From Thermodesulfovibrionales bacterium (GTDB lineage: Bacteria > Nitrospirota > Thermodesulfovibrionia > Thermodesulfovibrionales > Dissulfurispiraceae), in assembly GCA_026415695.1 (NCBI GenBank), contig JAOAGP010000119.1, forward strand, positions 1 through 48,256: 48,256 bases of DNA. Reading direction: 5' to 3'. Positions within the stretch are counted from its first letter, which is position 1. Every line of letters starts with the position of its first letter. The notes beneath the pieces are model-generated. The model saw only the letters and a list, made by a program, of their open reading frames with translations. It was not told the origin of the DNA and made no database searches. The position numbers and the translations under genes were made by a program. Positions 1 to 5,907 of the stretch are shown piece by piece.

Positions 1-19
1 AGATGTGTATAAGAGACAG
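1..19. other. Tn5/Nextera mosaic-end adapter remnant
   Basis: The first 19 bases, AGATGTGTATAAGAGACAG, are identical to the Tn5 mosaic end used in transposase-based sequencing libraries. Being flush with the window edge, it is almost certainly adapter left in the assembly and not genomic DNA. Genomic sequence begins at base 20. Confidence 0.95.
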
Positions 20-131
20 CCCTAAAAGGTCCACCACAAAAATCCCTCAGTCTCTTAAAATGACAAAACTCATATCTATAACAACTCCTACACCTATCAT
101 CAGCCTCATCCTTATCATTATTAACTGACAT
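20..131 (-). CDS. Possible 5' end of a divergent Cys-rich protein (partial)
   Basis: On the minus strand an ATG at 131 opens 37 codons with no stop before the adapter at base 19. The translation is charged and Cys-rich: CRSC at residues 14-17, Cys23 and Cys32 (the last followed by Gly-Gly), a spacing that could bind zinc or an Fe-S cluster. I do not recognise the family. No Shine-Dalgarno is visible, and the inverted repeat at 127-144 overlaps the start. It would be transcribed divergently from the gene at 222, sharing the palindrome at 153-172. It could be chance: the piece is short and most of the gene would lie off the contig. Confidence 0.3.
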
Positions 132-144
132 AAATAATTATGTC
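127..144. repeat. Small inverted repeat, 7-bp arms
   Basis: gacataa and ttatgtc flank a 4-base spacer. It sits just left of the larger palindrome at 153-172 and over the possible divergent start at 131, so it may be a second, weaker operator site. It is AT-rich, so chance is possible. Confidence 0.4.
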
Positions 145-152
145 TAATCAAT

Positions 153-172
153 AATGACAACATGTTGTCATT
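153..172. promoter_or_regulatory. Perfect 20-bp palindrome, candidate operator
   Basis: The half-site aatgacaaca is followed directly by its exact reverse complement, with no spacer. The right half contains TTGTCA (165-170), which forms the -35 of the promoter for the gene at 222; by symmetry the left half offers the same hexamer to the minus strand. A homodimer bound here would block the -35. The obvious candidate is the WYL/HTH regulator at 1116-2126 in the same operon. That link is inferred. Confidence 0.7.
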
Positions 173-193
173 CTGTTTTGATTAAAATATAAT
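165..193 (+). promoter_or_regulatory. Sigma70-type promoter for the 222-2126 operon
   Basis: TTGTCA (165-170), a 17-base spacer, then TATAAT (188-193). The -10 is a perfect consensus and the -35 matches five of six bases. The start codon at 222 lies about 28 bases past the -10, with AGGAGG just upstream of it. The -35 lies inside the palindrome at 153-172. Confidence 0.75.
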
Positions 194-221
194 CATCAAA
201 ATAAGCAAGGAGGAATTTAAA

Positions 222-617
222 ATGAACACAGTAGAGATTTACAACCTAAAGCAATTAAAGGAAGCACTTAAGAAAGAACCAAAACCAGTATTAGAGATTA
301 AAGACCCAATGATTGCATCAGCAGTAAGCCTATACTTTAGACAAAGAAACACAGGATTTAGCACAATGTCTATTATAAGTGGTGGATGTTTAACTTTAAG
401 CCCTATACTTGAGGTCATAATAGTAATCTTAAGCATTGCAGGGATGATACTATTAGACAAATACTACATTCATCCAGAGGACAAGGACAGAAAGTGGTAT
501 GATGTCCTGAAAGACTTCTTTACTTTTAAATATCCATACATAGGGACACCACCATATCCACCATTTATGATGGAAAAAATGATACTCAAGCCAAAGCACA
601 CTCAAGAAGACAAATAG
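222..617 (+). CDS. Small hypothetical membrane protein
   Basis: I do not recognise this 131-residue protein. The start is well supported by an AGGAGG about 7 bases upstream. Residues 1-45 are charged and probably cytosolic. A long apolar stretch near residues 50-77 (SIISGG through AGMILL) predicts one or two membrane helices. The tail is charged and Pro-rich with a Tyr-Pro-Pro segment. It is first in a set with a DivIVA-like coiled coil (637) and a WYL regulator (1116), so it may be the membrane anchor of a small complex. No catalytic motif is visible, and the function is unknown. Confidence 0.7.
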   Translation: MNTVEIYNLKQLKEALKKEPKPVLEIKDPMIASAVSLYFRQRNTGFSTMSIISGGCLTLSPILEVIIVILSIAGMILLDKYYIHPEDKDRKWYDVLKDFFTFKYPYIGTPPYPPFMMEKMILKPKHTQEDK

Positions 618-636
618 TAAAAGGAAAACAAGGCAT

Positions 637-1119
637 ATGAAGATAAGTCCATATGACATACAAAACAAGCAATTTAGCACAGAGATATTCAATGGATTTA
701 ACAAGGATGAAGTATTAGCCTTTATGGAGGTGATACGACAGCAGATAGAAGAACTGATAAGAGAGAACGAGGGATTGAGGCAACAAAACCAAGCAAAAGA
801 CCAACAGTTGATAGAATACAGAAAGATAGATGCCTTAATGAGAGAGACTCTCCTTATTATGCAGAAGGTATCAGAGGAATACAAAGACAATGTAATAGCA
901 CAGGCAGAGGCAATACTTAAAGAGGCAGAGCAGAAGGCACAGAAAAGACTACATCAGACACAGCAAGAAATAGATAGACTAAAAGAAGAGATAAAACACC
1001 TCAAAATGATAAGGAGACACCTCAATGAAGAATTACATAGATACCTAATGAGCCAGATAAGTATTATTGAAAATGATGAAGAAGAGGCACAAAAAGATGA
1101 TATAATGATTGGGATATGA
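637..1119 (+). CDS. DivIVA-domain coiled-coil protein
   Basis: The N-terminus (residues 1-33: MKISPYDIQNKQF then FNGFNKDEVLAFMEVI) fits the DivIVA/GpsB membrane-binding domain, which begins with a short basic/aromatic segment and a GF/GY-x3-EV motif before a parallel coiled coil. Residues 30-145 are rich in Glu, Gln, Lys and Arg in heptad-like spacing. DivIVA proteins mark curved membrane and recruit partners. This is a short form with no extra domain. It follows the membrane protein at 222 by 19 bases and overlaps the WYL regulator by 4 bases (ATGA), so it is probably translationally coupled. The usual cell-division neighbours are absent, which suggests an accessory role. Confidence 0.75.
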   Translation: MKISPYDIQNKQFSTEIFNGFNKDEVLAFMEVIRQQIEELIRENEGLRQQNQAKDQQLIEYRKIDALMRETLLIMQKVSEEYKDNVIAQAEAILKEAEQKAQKRLHQTQQEIDRLKEEIKHLKMIRRHLNEELHRYLMSQISIIENDEEEAQKDDIMIGI

Positions 1120-2126
1120 GCATGAAGGGAAAACTTGACCCAAAAACGATAGGCAAGAGAAGAGACAAACCAGCAGGCATAGCAGAAAAGGTGATAAACC
1201 TGCTTAAGATAATAAACCTGATAGAGCAAGGAAACTGTCCATCACTAAAGAGGCTTGCGGAAGAGACAGAGGTAAGCGAGAGGTCAGTATATAGGTATCT
1301 AAATATCATAAACTTTATAGTTCCAATAGTCTTTGACAGACAAAAAGGTGGATACAGATTTCAGAGGCAAGATATCAAAAGGGTGATACCACTAAGCAAC
1401 AAAGAGATAGCATTACTGTCAGCACTATCAGACATAACAAGACAACTTGGAGAGCCATTACAGACAACATATCAAGGGATACTTACGAGACTAAACTCAA
1501 CGGTTAGAGAAGAGACAAAAGAACAAAGCCCCATTGACATAAAGATACCAACAGCAGTAACAAAAGGCAGTGAATACATCATAGAGATAATGGAGGCAAT
1601 AACGAGACAGAGACAGGTAGAGATGACCTATCACAGCATAAACACAGATGAGATAACAGAGAGGGTAGTTGACCCTTATAGACTGACCTTTCATGAGGGG
1701 GTATGGTTTATGTATGGGTATTGTCATTTAAGGGGAGATTACCAATGGTTTGCCCTTGATAGAATAAAGAACCTCAAGATACTTCACAGTAATTATCAAA
1801 AAGCAGATGAGCGAGAGATAGAAAAGAGGGTAAGACAGAGTTGGGGGATAAGGACTGGTGAAATAACAGAAGTAAGGGTAAGATTTAGCCAAGAGGTAGC
1901 AGAATTAATAAACCGGCGACCCTCATGGCATGAGAGTGAGCAAAGGGAGATACTCCCAAGTGGAGAGATTGAGTTGACATTTACGGTATCAGGCACTGAG
2001 GAGATAAAGTGGTGGATATACTCATGGATACCCTATGTAAAGGTAATAAAACCCGAGAGTCTCAAAGAGGAGATAAAAAAGGACATTACGAGGTTTATGG
2101 CAGAGATGACAGAGACAGTAGCATAG
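1116..2126 (+). CDS. WYL-domain HTH transcriptional regulator
   Basis: This 336-residue protein has an N-terminal helix-turn-helix (about residues 22-75; SLKRLAEETEVSERSVYRYL) of the DeoR/HTH_11 kind. A WYL-type ligand-binding region follows (about residues 150-240; VDPYRLTFHEGVWFMYGYC and WFALDRI), then a WCX-like C-terminal part. WYL regulators often control defence or DNA-damage genes and may bind nucleic acid or nucleotides. The start overlaps the previous stop (ATGA). The palindrome at 153-172 over the operon promoter is the natural candidate operator, giving autoregulation; this is inferred. Confidence 0.85.
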   Translation: MSMKGKLDPKTIGKRRDKPAGIAEKVINLLKIINLIEQGNCPSLKRLAEETEVSERSVYRYLNIINFIVPIVFDRQKGGYRFQRQDIKRVIPLSNKEIALLSALSDITRQLGEPLQTTYQGILTRLNSTVREETKEQSPIDIKIPTAVTKGSEYIIEIMEAITRQRQVEMTYHSINTDEITERVVDPYRLTFHEGVWFMYGYCHLRGDYQWFALDRIKNLKILHSNYQKADEREIEKRVRQSWGIRTGEITEVRVRFSQEVAELINRRPSWHESEQREILPSGEIELTFTVSGTEEIKWWIYSWIPYVKVIKPESLKEEIKKDITRFMAEMTETVA

Positions 2127-2258
2127 CAAATACAATACGGATTAGTGGATGCTATGCACTGGGAAGGGGTAATAATATCTTGACCAATGGTCGCCTTTAT
2201 AACATATCATCCTTTTATTTCTTTAGTAAAAGCATTTATAGTCATGTGTTATTTTATT

Positions 2259-2386
2259 CCCAAATCCAGCGATAAAGAGTATCATTCTATATGTGATGCG
2301 ATATTAGAACTATTTTAATTCTGGATTCCTGCTTTCGCAGGAATGACAAATATACTTGTTGCATAATAATTATCGCTGGATTTGGG
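2259..2386. mobile_element. MITE-like element with 17-bp terminal inverted repeats
   Basis: cccaaatccagcgataa at 2259-2275 is exactly repeated as its reverse complement at 2370-2386, enclosing a 128-bp non-coding unit. Its centre holds a second perfect hairpin (2325-2344; 8-bp arms attcctgc/gcaggaat, loop tttc). Long terminal repeats, small size and no gene fit a miniature inverted-repeat or REP-type element. No clear target-site duplication is visible beside the arms. Confidence 0.65.
2325..2344. repeat. REP-like hairpin (GGATTCCTGC...GCAGGAATGACA type)
   Basis: Perfect 8-bp arms with a 4-base loop; the flanks read ctgg on the left and gaca on the right. From memory, hairpins with this TGGATTCCTGC/GCAGGAATGACA core are scattered in many bacterial genomes as intergenic repeats. 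It lies inside the inverted-repeat unit 2259-2386. Confidence 0.6.
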
Positions 2387-2424
2387 TTATTGATAATTAA
2401 TTAATCCGTTAATGTAGGACTGTT

Positions 2425-2505
2425 ATGGAAGACTATACAGACTTTGCAAAACAAAATATCTTAATGACAACAACGGTCTCAAAATATTGGAAATCATTTC
2501 CTTGA
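2425..2505 (+). CDS. Doubtful 26-codon ORF
   Basis: An ATG opens 26 codons (MEDYTDFAKQN...). No good Shine-Dalgarno is visible and I recognise no family. It may be a remnant of a decayed gene together with the ORF at 2515. It is recorded because it lies in a 500-base stretch that is otherwise free of recognised genes apart from the repeat element. Confidence 0.12.
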   Translation: MEDYTDFAKQNILMTTTVSKYWKSFP

Positions 2506-2514
2506 GAGGCATCA

Positions 2515-2649
2515 ATGATAAACACTGAATATCTCTGCACCCCAAAAATTATATTAGATTCACACTCTATACAACACTTAGGATTTGTGGACTTTAAATT
2601 TAATGGATTTACAGATGAATCTTATGGTGAAATAATAAATGTTCTATGA
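2515..2649 (+). CDS. Small ORF overlapping the nucleotidyltransferase start
   Basis: 44 codons from ATG 2515, ending in a TGA at 2647-2649 that overlaps the start of the nucleotidyltransferase at 2639 by 11 bases. Overlap of this kind is usual in translationally coupled gene pairs. No family is recognised, and the upstream purine stretch gagaggc gives only a weak ribosome site. It could be the small first gene of the module or a truncated remnant. Confidence 0.3.
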   Translation: MINTEYLCTPKIILDSHSIQHLGFVDFKFNGFTDESYGEIINVL

Positions 2650-3124
2650 AAAAGTATTAAGAAAACTCCTTGAAAAGAAGGTGCGCTTTGCAGTTACAGG
2701 AGGGGTAGCCCTTGTTATGCATGGTGTTGTAAGGTTTACAGCAGATATTGACCTAATAGTTGATTTAAGGGTTGACAATCTTAAGATTCTTATATCAGCA
2801 ATTGAGGACTTAGGGTTCAAGCCAAGGATACCTGTTAATCTTTACGATTTACTTGATGATCAGAAGAGGTTTGCATGGATTAACGAAAAGAACATGATAG
2901 CCTTCACATTATACAACCCTGAGCATCAGATTGAAGAAATAGATATACTTATAAAAGAATTGATTCCATTTGAAGAGTTAGCCATAGAGATTGAATGGAT
3001 GAAAGTAAAAGATATGGCAATACCTGTGGTATCAAGGAATCACTTAAAAAGACTAAAAGTGCTTTCAGGAAGGGCGCAAGATATGGCTGATATCAAGGCG
3101 CTGGAGAGCCTTGAAGATGAATAA
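2639..3124 (+). CDS. Nucleotidyltransferase-fold protein (toxin-antitoxin-like)
   Basis: This 161-residue protein carries the minimal nucleotidyltransferase signature: GG at residues 21-22 in VTGGVALVMHG, then DID at about 36-38 (TADIDLIVD), with Asp in IEEIDILI as a likely third acidic residue. The size and fold resemble the AbiEii/MNT-like single-domain family, whose members act as toxins or as antitoxins that nucleotidylate a partner. A small gene at 3117 overlaps the 3' end by 8 bases, forming a two-gene module. No HEPN gene is present. The substrate is unknown, and which member is toxic cannot be told from the sequence. Confidence 0.75.
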   Translation: MFYEKVLRKLLEKKVRFAVTGGVALVMHGVVRFTADIDLIVDLRVDNLKILISAIEDLGFKPRIPVNLYDLLDDQKRFAWINEKNMIAFTLYNPEHQIEEIDILIKELIPFEELAIEIEWMKVKDMAIPVVSRNHLKRLKVLSGRAQDMADIKALESLEDE

Positions 3125-3314
3125 CAAAAACGATTACGGCTTTGAGCTAACCGCTGATAAGCTAAAGCTTTATAAGAAACTCTCACCTGAGGAGAGATTT
3201 CTATGGCTTGAAGAGGCATTTGAGTTTGTATCAAATGCTGTTTCATCAGATACTCTAACACGATGGAAGCAATATACAAAGGGCAAAAGTGGTGCGTCAG
3301 GTCAAGAAAGTTAG
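3117..3314 (+). CDS. Small partner of the nucleotidyltransferase
   Basis: A 65-residue helical, charged protein containing KLSPEERFLWLEEAFEFV at about residues 22-39. I recall similar short LSPEE-x-LxWLEEA proteins paired with nucleotidyltransferase genes in anaerobes, but cannot verify it here. I chose ATG 3117 over the in-frame TTG at 3111 because ggagag lies about 8 bases upstream. The overlap with the nucleotidyltransferase stop implies coupling and a stoichiometric partner, as in toxin-antitoxin pairs. Biochemical function is unknown. Confidence 0.65.
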   Translation: MNNKNDYGFELTADKLKLYKKLSPEERFLWLEEAFEFVSNAVSSDTLTRWKQYTKGKSGASGQES

Positions 3315-3875
3315 GCTAATCATGTAGGGCATGTCAAGTATCTTGTGTTAAAGCAATAAGCAGATTTTTTTTTGTTCTTAAGCAGAAGGTATTTCCTGAC
3401 TTTAATGACTTCTTTGCCTTTTTTATAATCTTTCCTGTTCCTCATGTCTACTACTTGTTATGTAGCCTTTACTTTACAAAACTTTAAAAATGCCTTAATC
3501 TGTATTCTGGACATCGGTTATCATTCTTTGGATTTGTTTTTGATAATAAATTTGTCCAATAAAAAGATAACAATTTCAATATTTATGTCTTTTTTCCATC
3601 AACTAAATGGGAGAATAACCAAAATCGTAAAAAAACCAAATCATAATCGGCAGGTTTTGGGCTCAAATCCAATGCTCGGCTCTTTTATTTTCAATGAGAT
3701 ACGCATGCTTTTTTTTTGCTTGCCTGTCAAATCAATTTACTCTGAGATTGTGTTTATTAGAAAATGGCTCATCAGAAATACCTCAATCGTATTAGTATGC
3801 TCTATTTGAAAGGGGTTTTTATTTTGACAAATACACAGGTATAATACTTTATCTTATAAAAACCCCAAATTCAAC
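3315..3875. other. 560-base AT-rich gap with no supported gene
   Basis: Long A/T runs (for example t-runs near 3365 and 3711) and no frame with convincing protein character. The open frame at 3444-3809 is a low-complexity translation without a ribosome site or recognisable motif. A T-arm-like piece near 3655-3680 lacks the rest of a tRNA. The right end holds the TTGACA noted at 3824. This may be decayed sequence between the accessory block and the conserved genes. Confidence 0.5.
3824..3852 (+). promoter_or_regulatory. Weak promoter candidate before the ABC permease
   Basis: TTGACA at 3824-3829 is a perfect -35, but the hexamer at 17-base spacing is CTTTAT (3847-3852). The good TATAAT at 3840-3845 is only 10 bases away. 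Either could serve the gene at 3876. Confidence 0.3.
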
Positions 3876-4844
3876 ATGCTAAACTACATCATAAAAAGGA
3901 TATTTCTGATGATACCCCTACTGATAGGTATCACTCTTGTTTCCTTCATTGTAATACATTTAGCCCCCGGTGACCCTGTTGAGATTGAGACAGAGATGTC
4001 TATGAAGACATCACAACAGGCAAGGGAAAACCTCAAAAAACTCTACGGACTTGACAAGCCTGTCCATGAACAATACATTGACTGGCTAAAACGGTTTGTC
4101 ACTTTAGACTTCGGTCGCTCCTTTTCTGATGGTAAGTTGGTGATTGATAAGATTAAAGAGAGGATACCCATCACACTTACAATAAACCTGCTATCAATGC
4201 TCTTGATAATTAGTATTGCAATACCAATAGGAGTTATATCAGCGGTCAAACAGTATTCGCTTTTTGACAGGCTGACTACTATCTTTGTCTTTTTGGGTTT
4301 TTCAACACCCACCTTTTGGCTTGCCCTTTTGTTGATGTTGTTTTTTGGTGTTTACTTGGGATTGCTTCCGATATCAGGGATTCAAAGTTTGGACACTTCG
4401 CATATGACCTTTTTTGAGAGGATACTTGATTGGTTACATCATCTAATCCTACCAGTAGGGATAAGTGCATTTGGCGGTATTGCAGGTTTTAGTCGTTATA
4501 GTAGATCAAGTATGCTTGAGGTAATTAGGCAAGACTTTATTAGGACTGCAAGGGCAAAGGGATTGTCAGAAAGGGATGTGATTATAAAACACGCCTTGAG
4601 GAATGCCCTACTTCCTGTGGTTACAATCTTGGGATTATCAGTGCCGGGATTAATCGGTGGAAGTGTAATATTTGAGACGATATTTTCAATACCGGGGATG
4701 GGACAACTCTTTTATGCATCTGCAATGGCAAGGGATTACCCAACGATAATGGGAATATTGGTAATTGGTGCCACTCTCACTTTGATTGGGAATCTAATAG
4801 CAGATGTTACTTATGCCCTTGTTGACCCACGGATTAGGGCATGA
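3876..4844 (+). CDS. DppB/OppB-type ABC transporter permease (orphan)
   Basis: 322 residues with the hallmarks of dipeptide/oligopeptide permease subunit 1: an N-terminal [20 protein letters not shown] helix, the HLAPGDP motif near residue 30, six predicted membrane helices, and the cytoplasmic loop [20 protein letters not shown] (about 230-249) that contacts the ATPase. The ending VDPRIR is typical of the family. In normal operons it is followed by DppC, ATPases and a binding protein. Here the next gene is exonuclease III, so partners must be elsewhere or lost. The substrate (peptides or nickel) cannot be told. Confidence 0.88.
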   Translation: MLNYIIKRIFLMIPLLIGITLVSFIVIHLAPGDPVEIETEMSMKTSQQARENLKKLYGLDKPVHEQYIDWLKRFVTLDFGRSFSDGKLVIDKIKERIPITLTINLLSMLLIISIAIPIGVISAVKQYSLFDRLTTIFVFLGFSTPTFWLALLLMLFFGVYLGLLPISGIQSLDTSHMTFFERILDWLHHLILPVGISAFGGIAGFSRYSRSSMLEVIRQDFIRTARAKGLSERDVIIKHALRNALLPVVTILGLSVPGLIGGSVIFETIFSIPGMGQLFYASAMARDYPTIMGILVIGATLTLIGNLIADVTYALVDPRIRA

Positions 4845-4882
4845 ATGCCCTTTTCATAAATAAAATTTACATGGAGTGTTAG

Positions 4883-5662
4883 ATGAAGATTGCTACTTAT
4901 AATGTAAACTCCATCAAATCAAGGATAGGACTTTTGATGGATTGGCTCAAAAGAAGGCAATATGATGTTGATGTCTTATGCCTACAGGAGTTAAAGGTGG
5001 TTGATAATCTTTTCCCTTATGATGAATTTTCAAAGGTCGGATATCAGTCCGCTGTTTTTGGTCAAAAGACATACAACGGGGTGGCAATATGCTCAAGGAG
5101 GGAGATGAGCAATGTAGTTAGAGGTTTTGGTGTAAGTGATTTTGATAACCAGAGCAGGTTTATCATGGCAGAGATTTCAGGATTAACGGTATGTTGCATC
5201 TACGCCCCACATGGAGATTTAAGAGGTACGAATAAATTTGAGTATAAGATGAAATGGTATGATGCCTTTAGAAATTTTATCAAAGACAGGCTGCAATTAA
5301 GTAAAACCCTTCTATGTGGTGATTTCAATGTTGCATTACAAGACATAGATGTCTATGATTCAGACATACTTAAAGACACTATTGGCACTATGCCAGAGGA
5401 AAGGCAGGCTCTACAAACAATAATCAATCTTGGTTTTGTAGATACAGTAAGAATGCTACATCCAAACGAGAAACTCTTTACATGGTGGGACTACACTGGT
5501 GGTGCTGTGTGGAAGAACGAAGGGATGAGGATTGACTACATCCTTTGTAGTGAGGATCTCAAAGGGGCTATTAAATCCGCTGATATAGACACTTGGCCAA
5601 GGAGAAGACACACACCTACCCCATCGGACCATACGCCAGTAATAATTGAATTGGATGTTTAG
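4883..5662 (+). CDS. xth: Exodeoxyribonuclease III (AP endonuclease)
   Basis: 259 residues, normal for the ExoIII/AP-endonuclease family, which cuts DNA at abasic sites and removes 3' blocking groups in base excision repair. Visible motifs are ATYNVNSIKSR (residues 3-13), LCLQELK (about 32-38, metal-binding Glu), YAPHGD (about 109), GDFNVA (about 149, Asp/Asn), the WWDYTGGAVWKNEGMRIDYIL block and the catalytic SDHTPV at the C-terminus. The ATG at 4883 has ggagtg about 10 bases upstream. It stands alone, followed by a hairpin terminator at 5745-5803. Confidence 0.93.
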   Translation: MKIATYNVNSIKSRIGLLMDWLKRRQYDVDVLCLQELKVVDNLFPYDEFSKVGYQSAVFGQKTYNGVAICSRREMSNVVRGFGVSDFDNQSRFIMAEISGLTVCCIYAPHGDLRGTNKFEYKMKWYDAFRNFIKDRLQLSKTLLCGDFNVALQDIDVYDSDILKDTIGTMPEERQALQTIINLGFVDTVRMLHPNEKLFTWWDYTGGAVWKNEGMRIDYILCSEDLKGAIKSADIDTWPRRRHTPTPSDHTPVIIELDV

Positions 5663-5744
5663 ATAATATCCAGTAATCTATCTGAAGATTGTTTACTTGA
5701 AGTAACGGACATCTAATAAGTATAATTAAGACCTCAAACTGACT

Positions 5745-5803
5745 AAAAAGCCATGAAGGCTGATTAACCCACGAAGGGTGCTCTCAAGCTTTCATGGCTT
5801 TTT
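5745..5803 (+). terminator. Long hairpin with inner stem-loop and T-run
   Basis: aaaaagccatgaa (5745-5757) pairs perfectly with ttcatggcttttt (5791-5803), and pairing continues with ggct/agct. A T-rich tail follows (to 5810). Inside, accc-acgaa-gggt (5767-5779) forms a second hairpin. It can act as an intrinsic terminator after xth. The ordered interior is more elaborate than a plain terminator, so a structured leader of the TonB operon is also possible. I see no cobalamin-riboswitch B12 box. Confidence 0.65.
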
Positions 5804-5907
5804 TTGTTTTTAAAGGAGGTGGTGCAAAAAGATAGCGAGACTCTGTTCAGTAAACTACAAATTTAGTCTTGAAAATGCCAAAAAATTTTATAAAAATGGA
5901 GGTCTGT

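Noticed and set aside
2009-2275. 88-codon frame running past the WYL gene into the repeat element
   Set aside because: Out-of-frame shadow of the WYL gene that continues by chance; no start signal or motif.
3655-3680. T-arm-like sequence suggesting a tRNA
   Set aside because: No matching acceptor 5' strand, anticodon arm or D-arm in the 70 bases upstream.
3444-3809. 121-codon open frame in the AT-rich gap
   Set aside because: Low-complexity, no ribosome site, no domain or motif, and unlike its neighbours in codon use.
5663-5907. Cobalamin or mini-ykkC riboswitch before the TonB receptor
   Set aside because: No B12 box; only one ACGR-loop hairpin where mini-ykkC needs two. Kept as a terminator-like structure.
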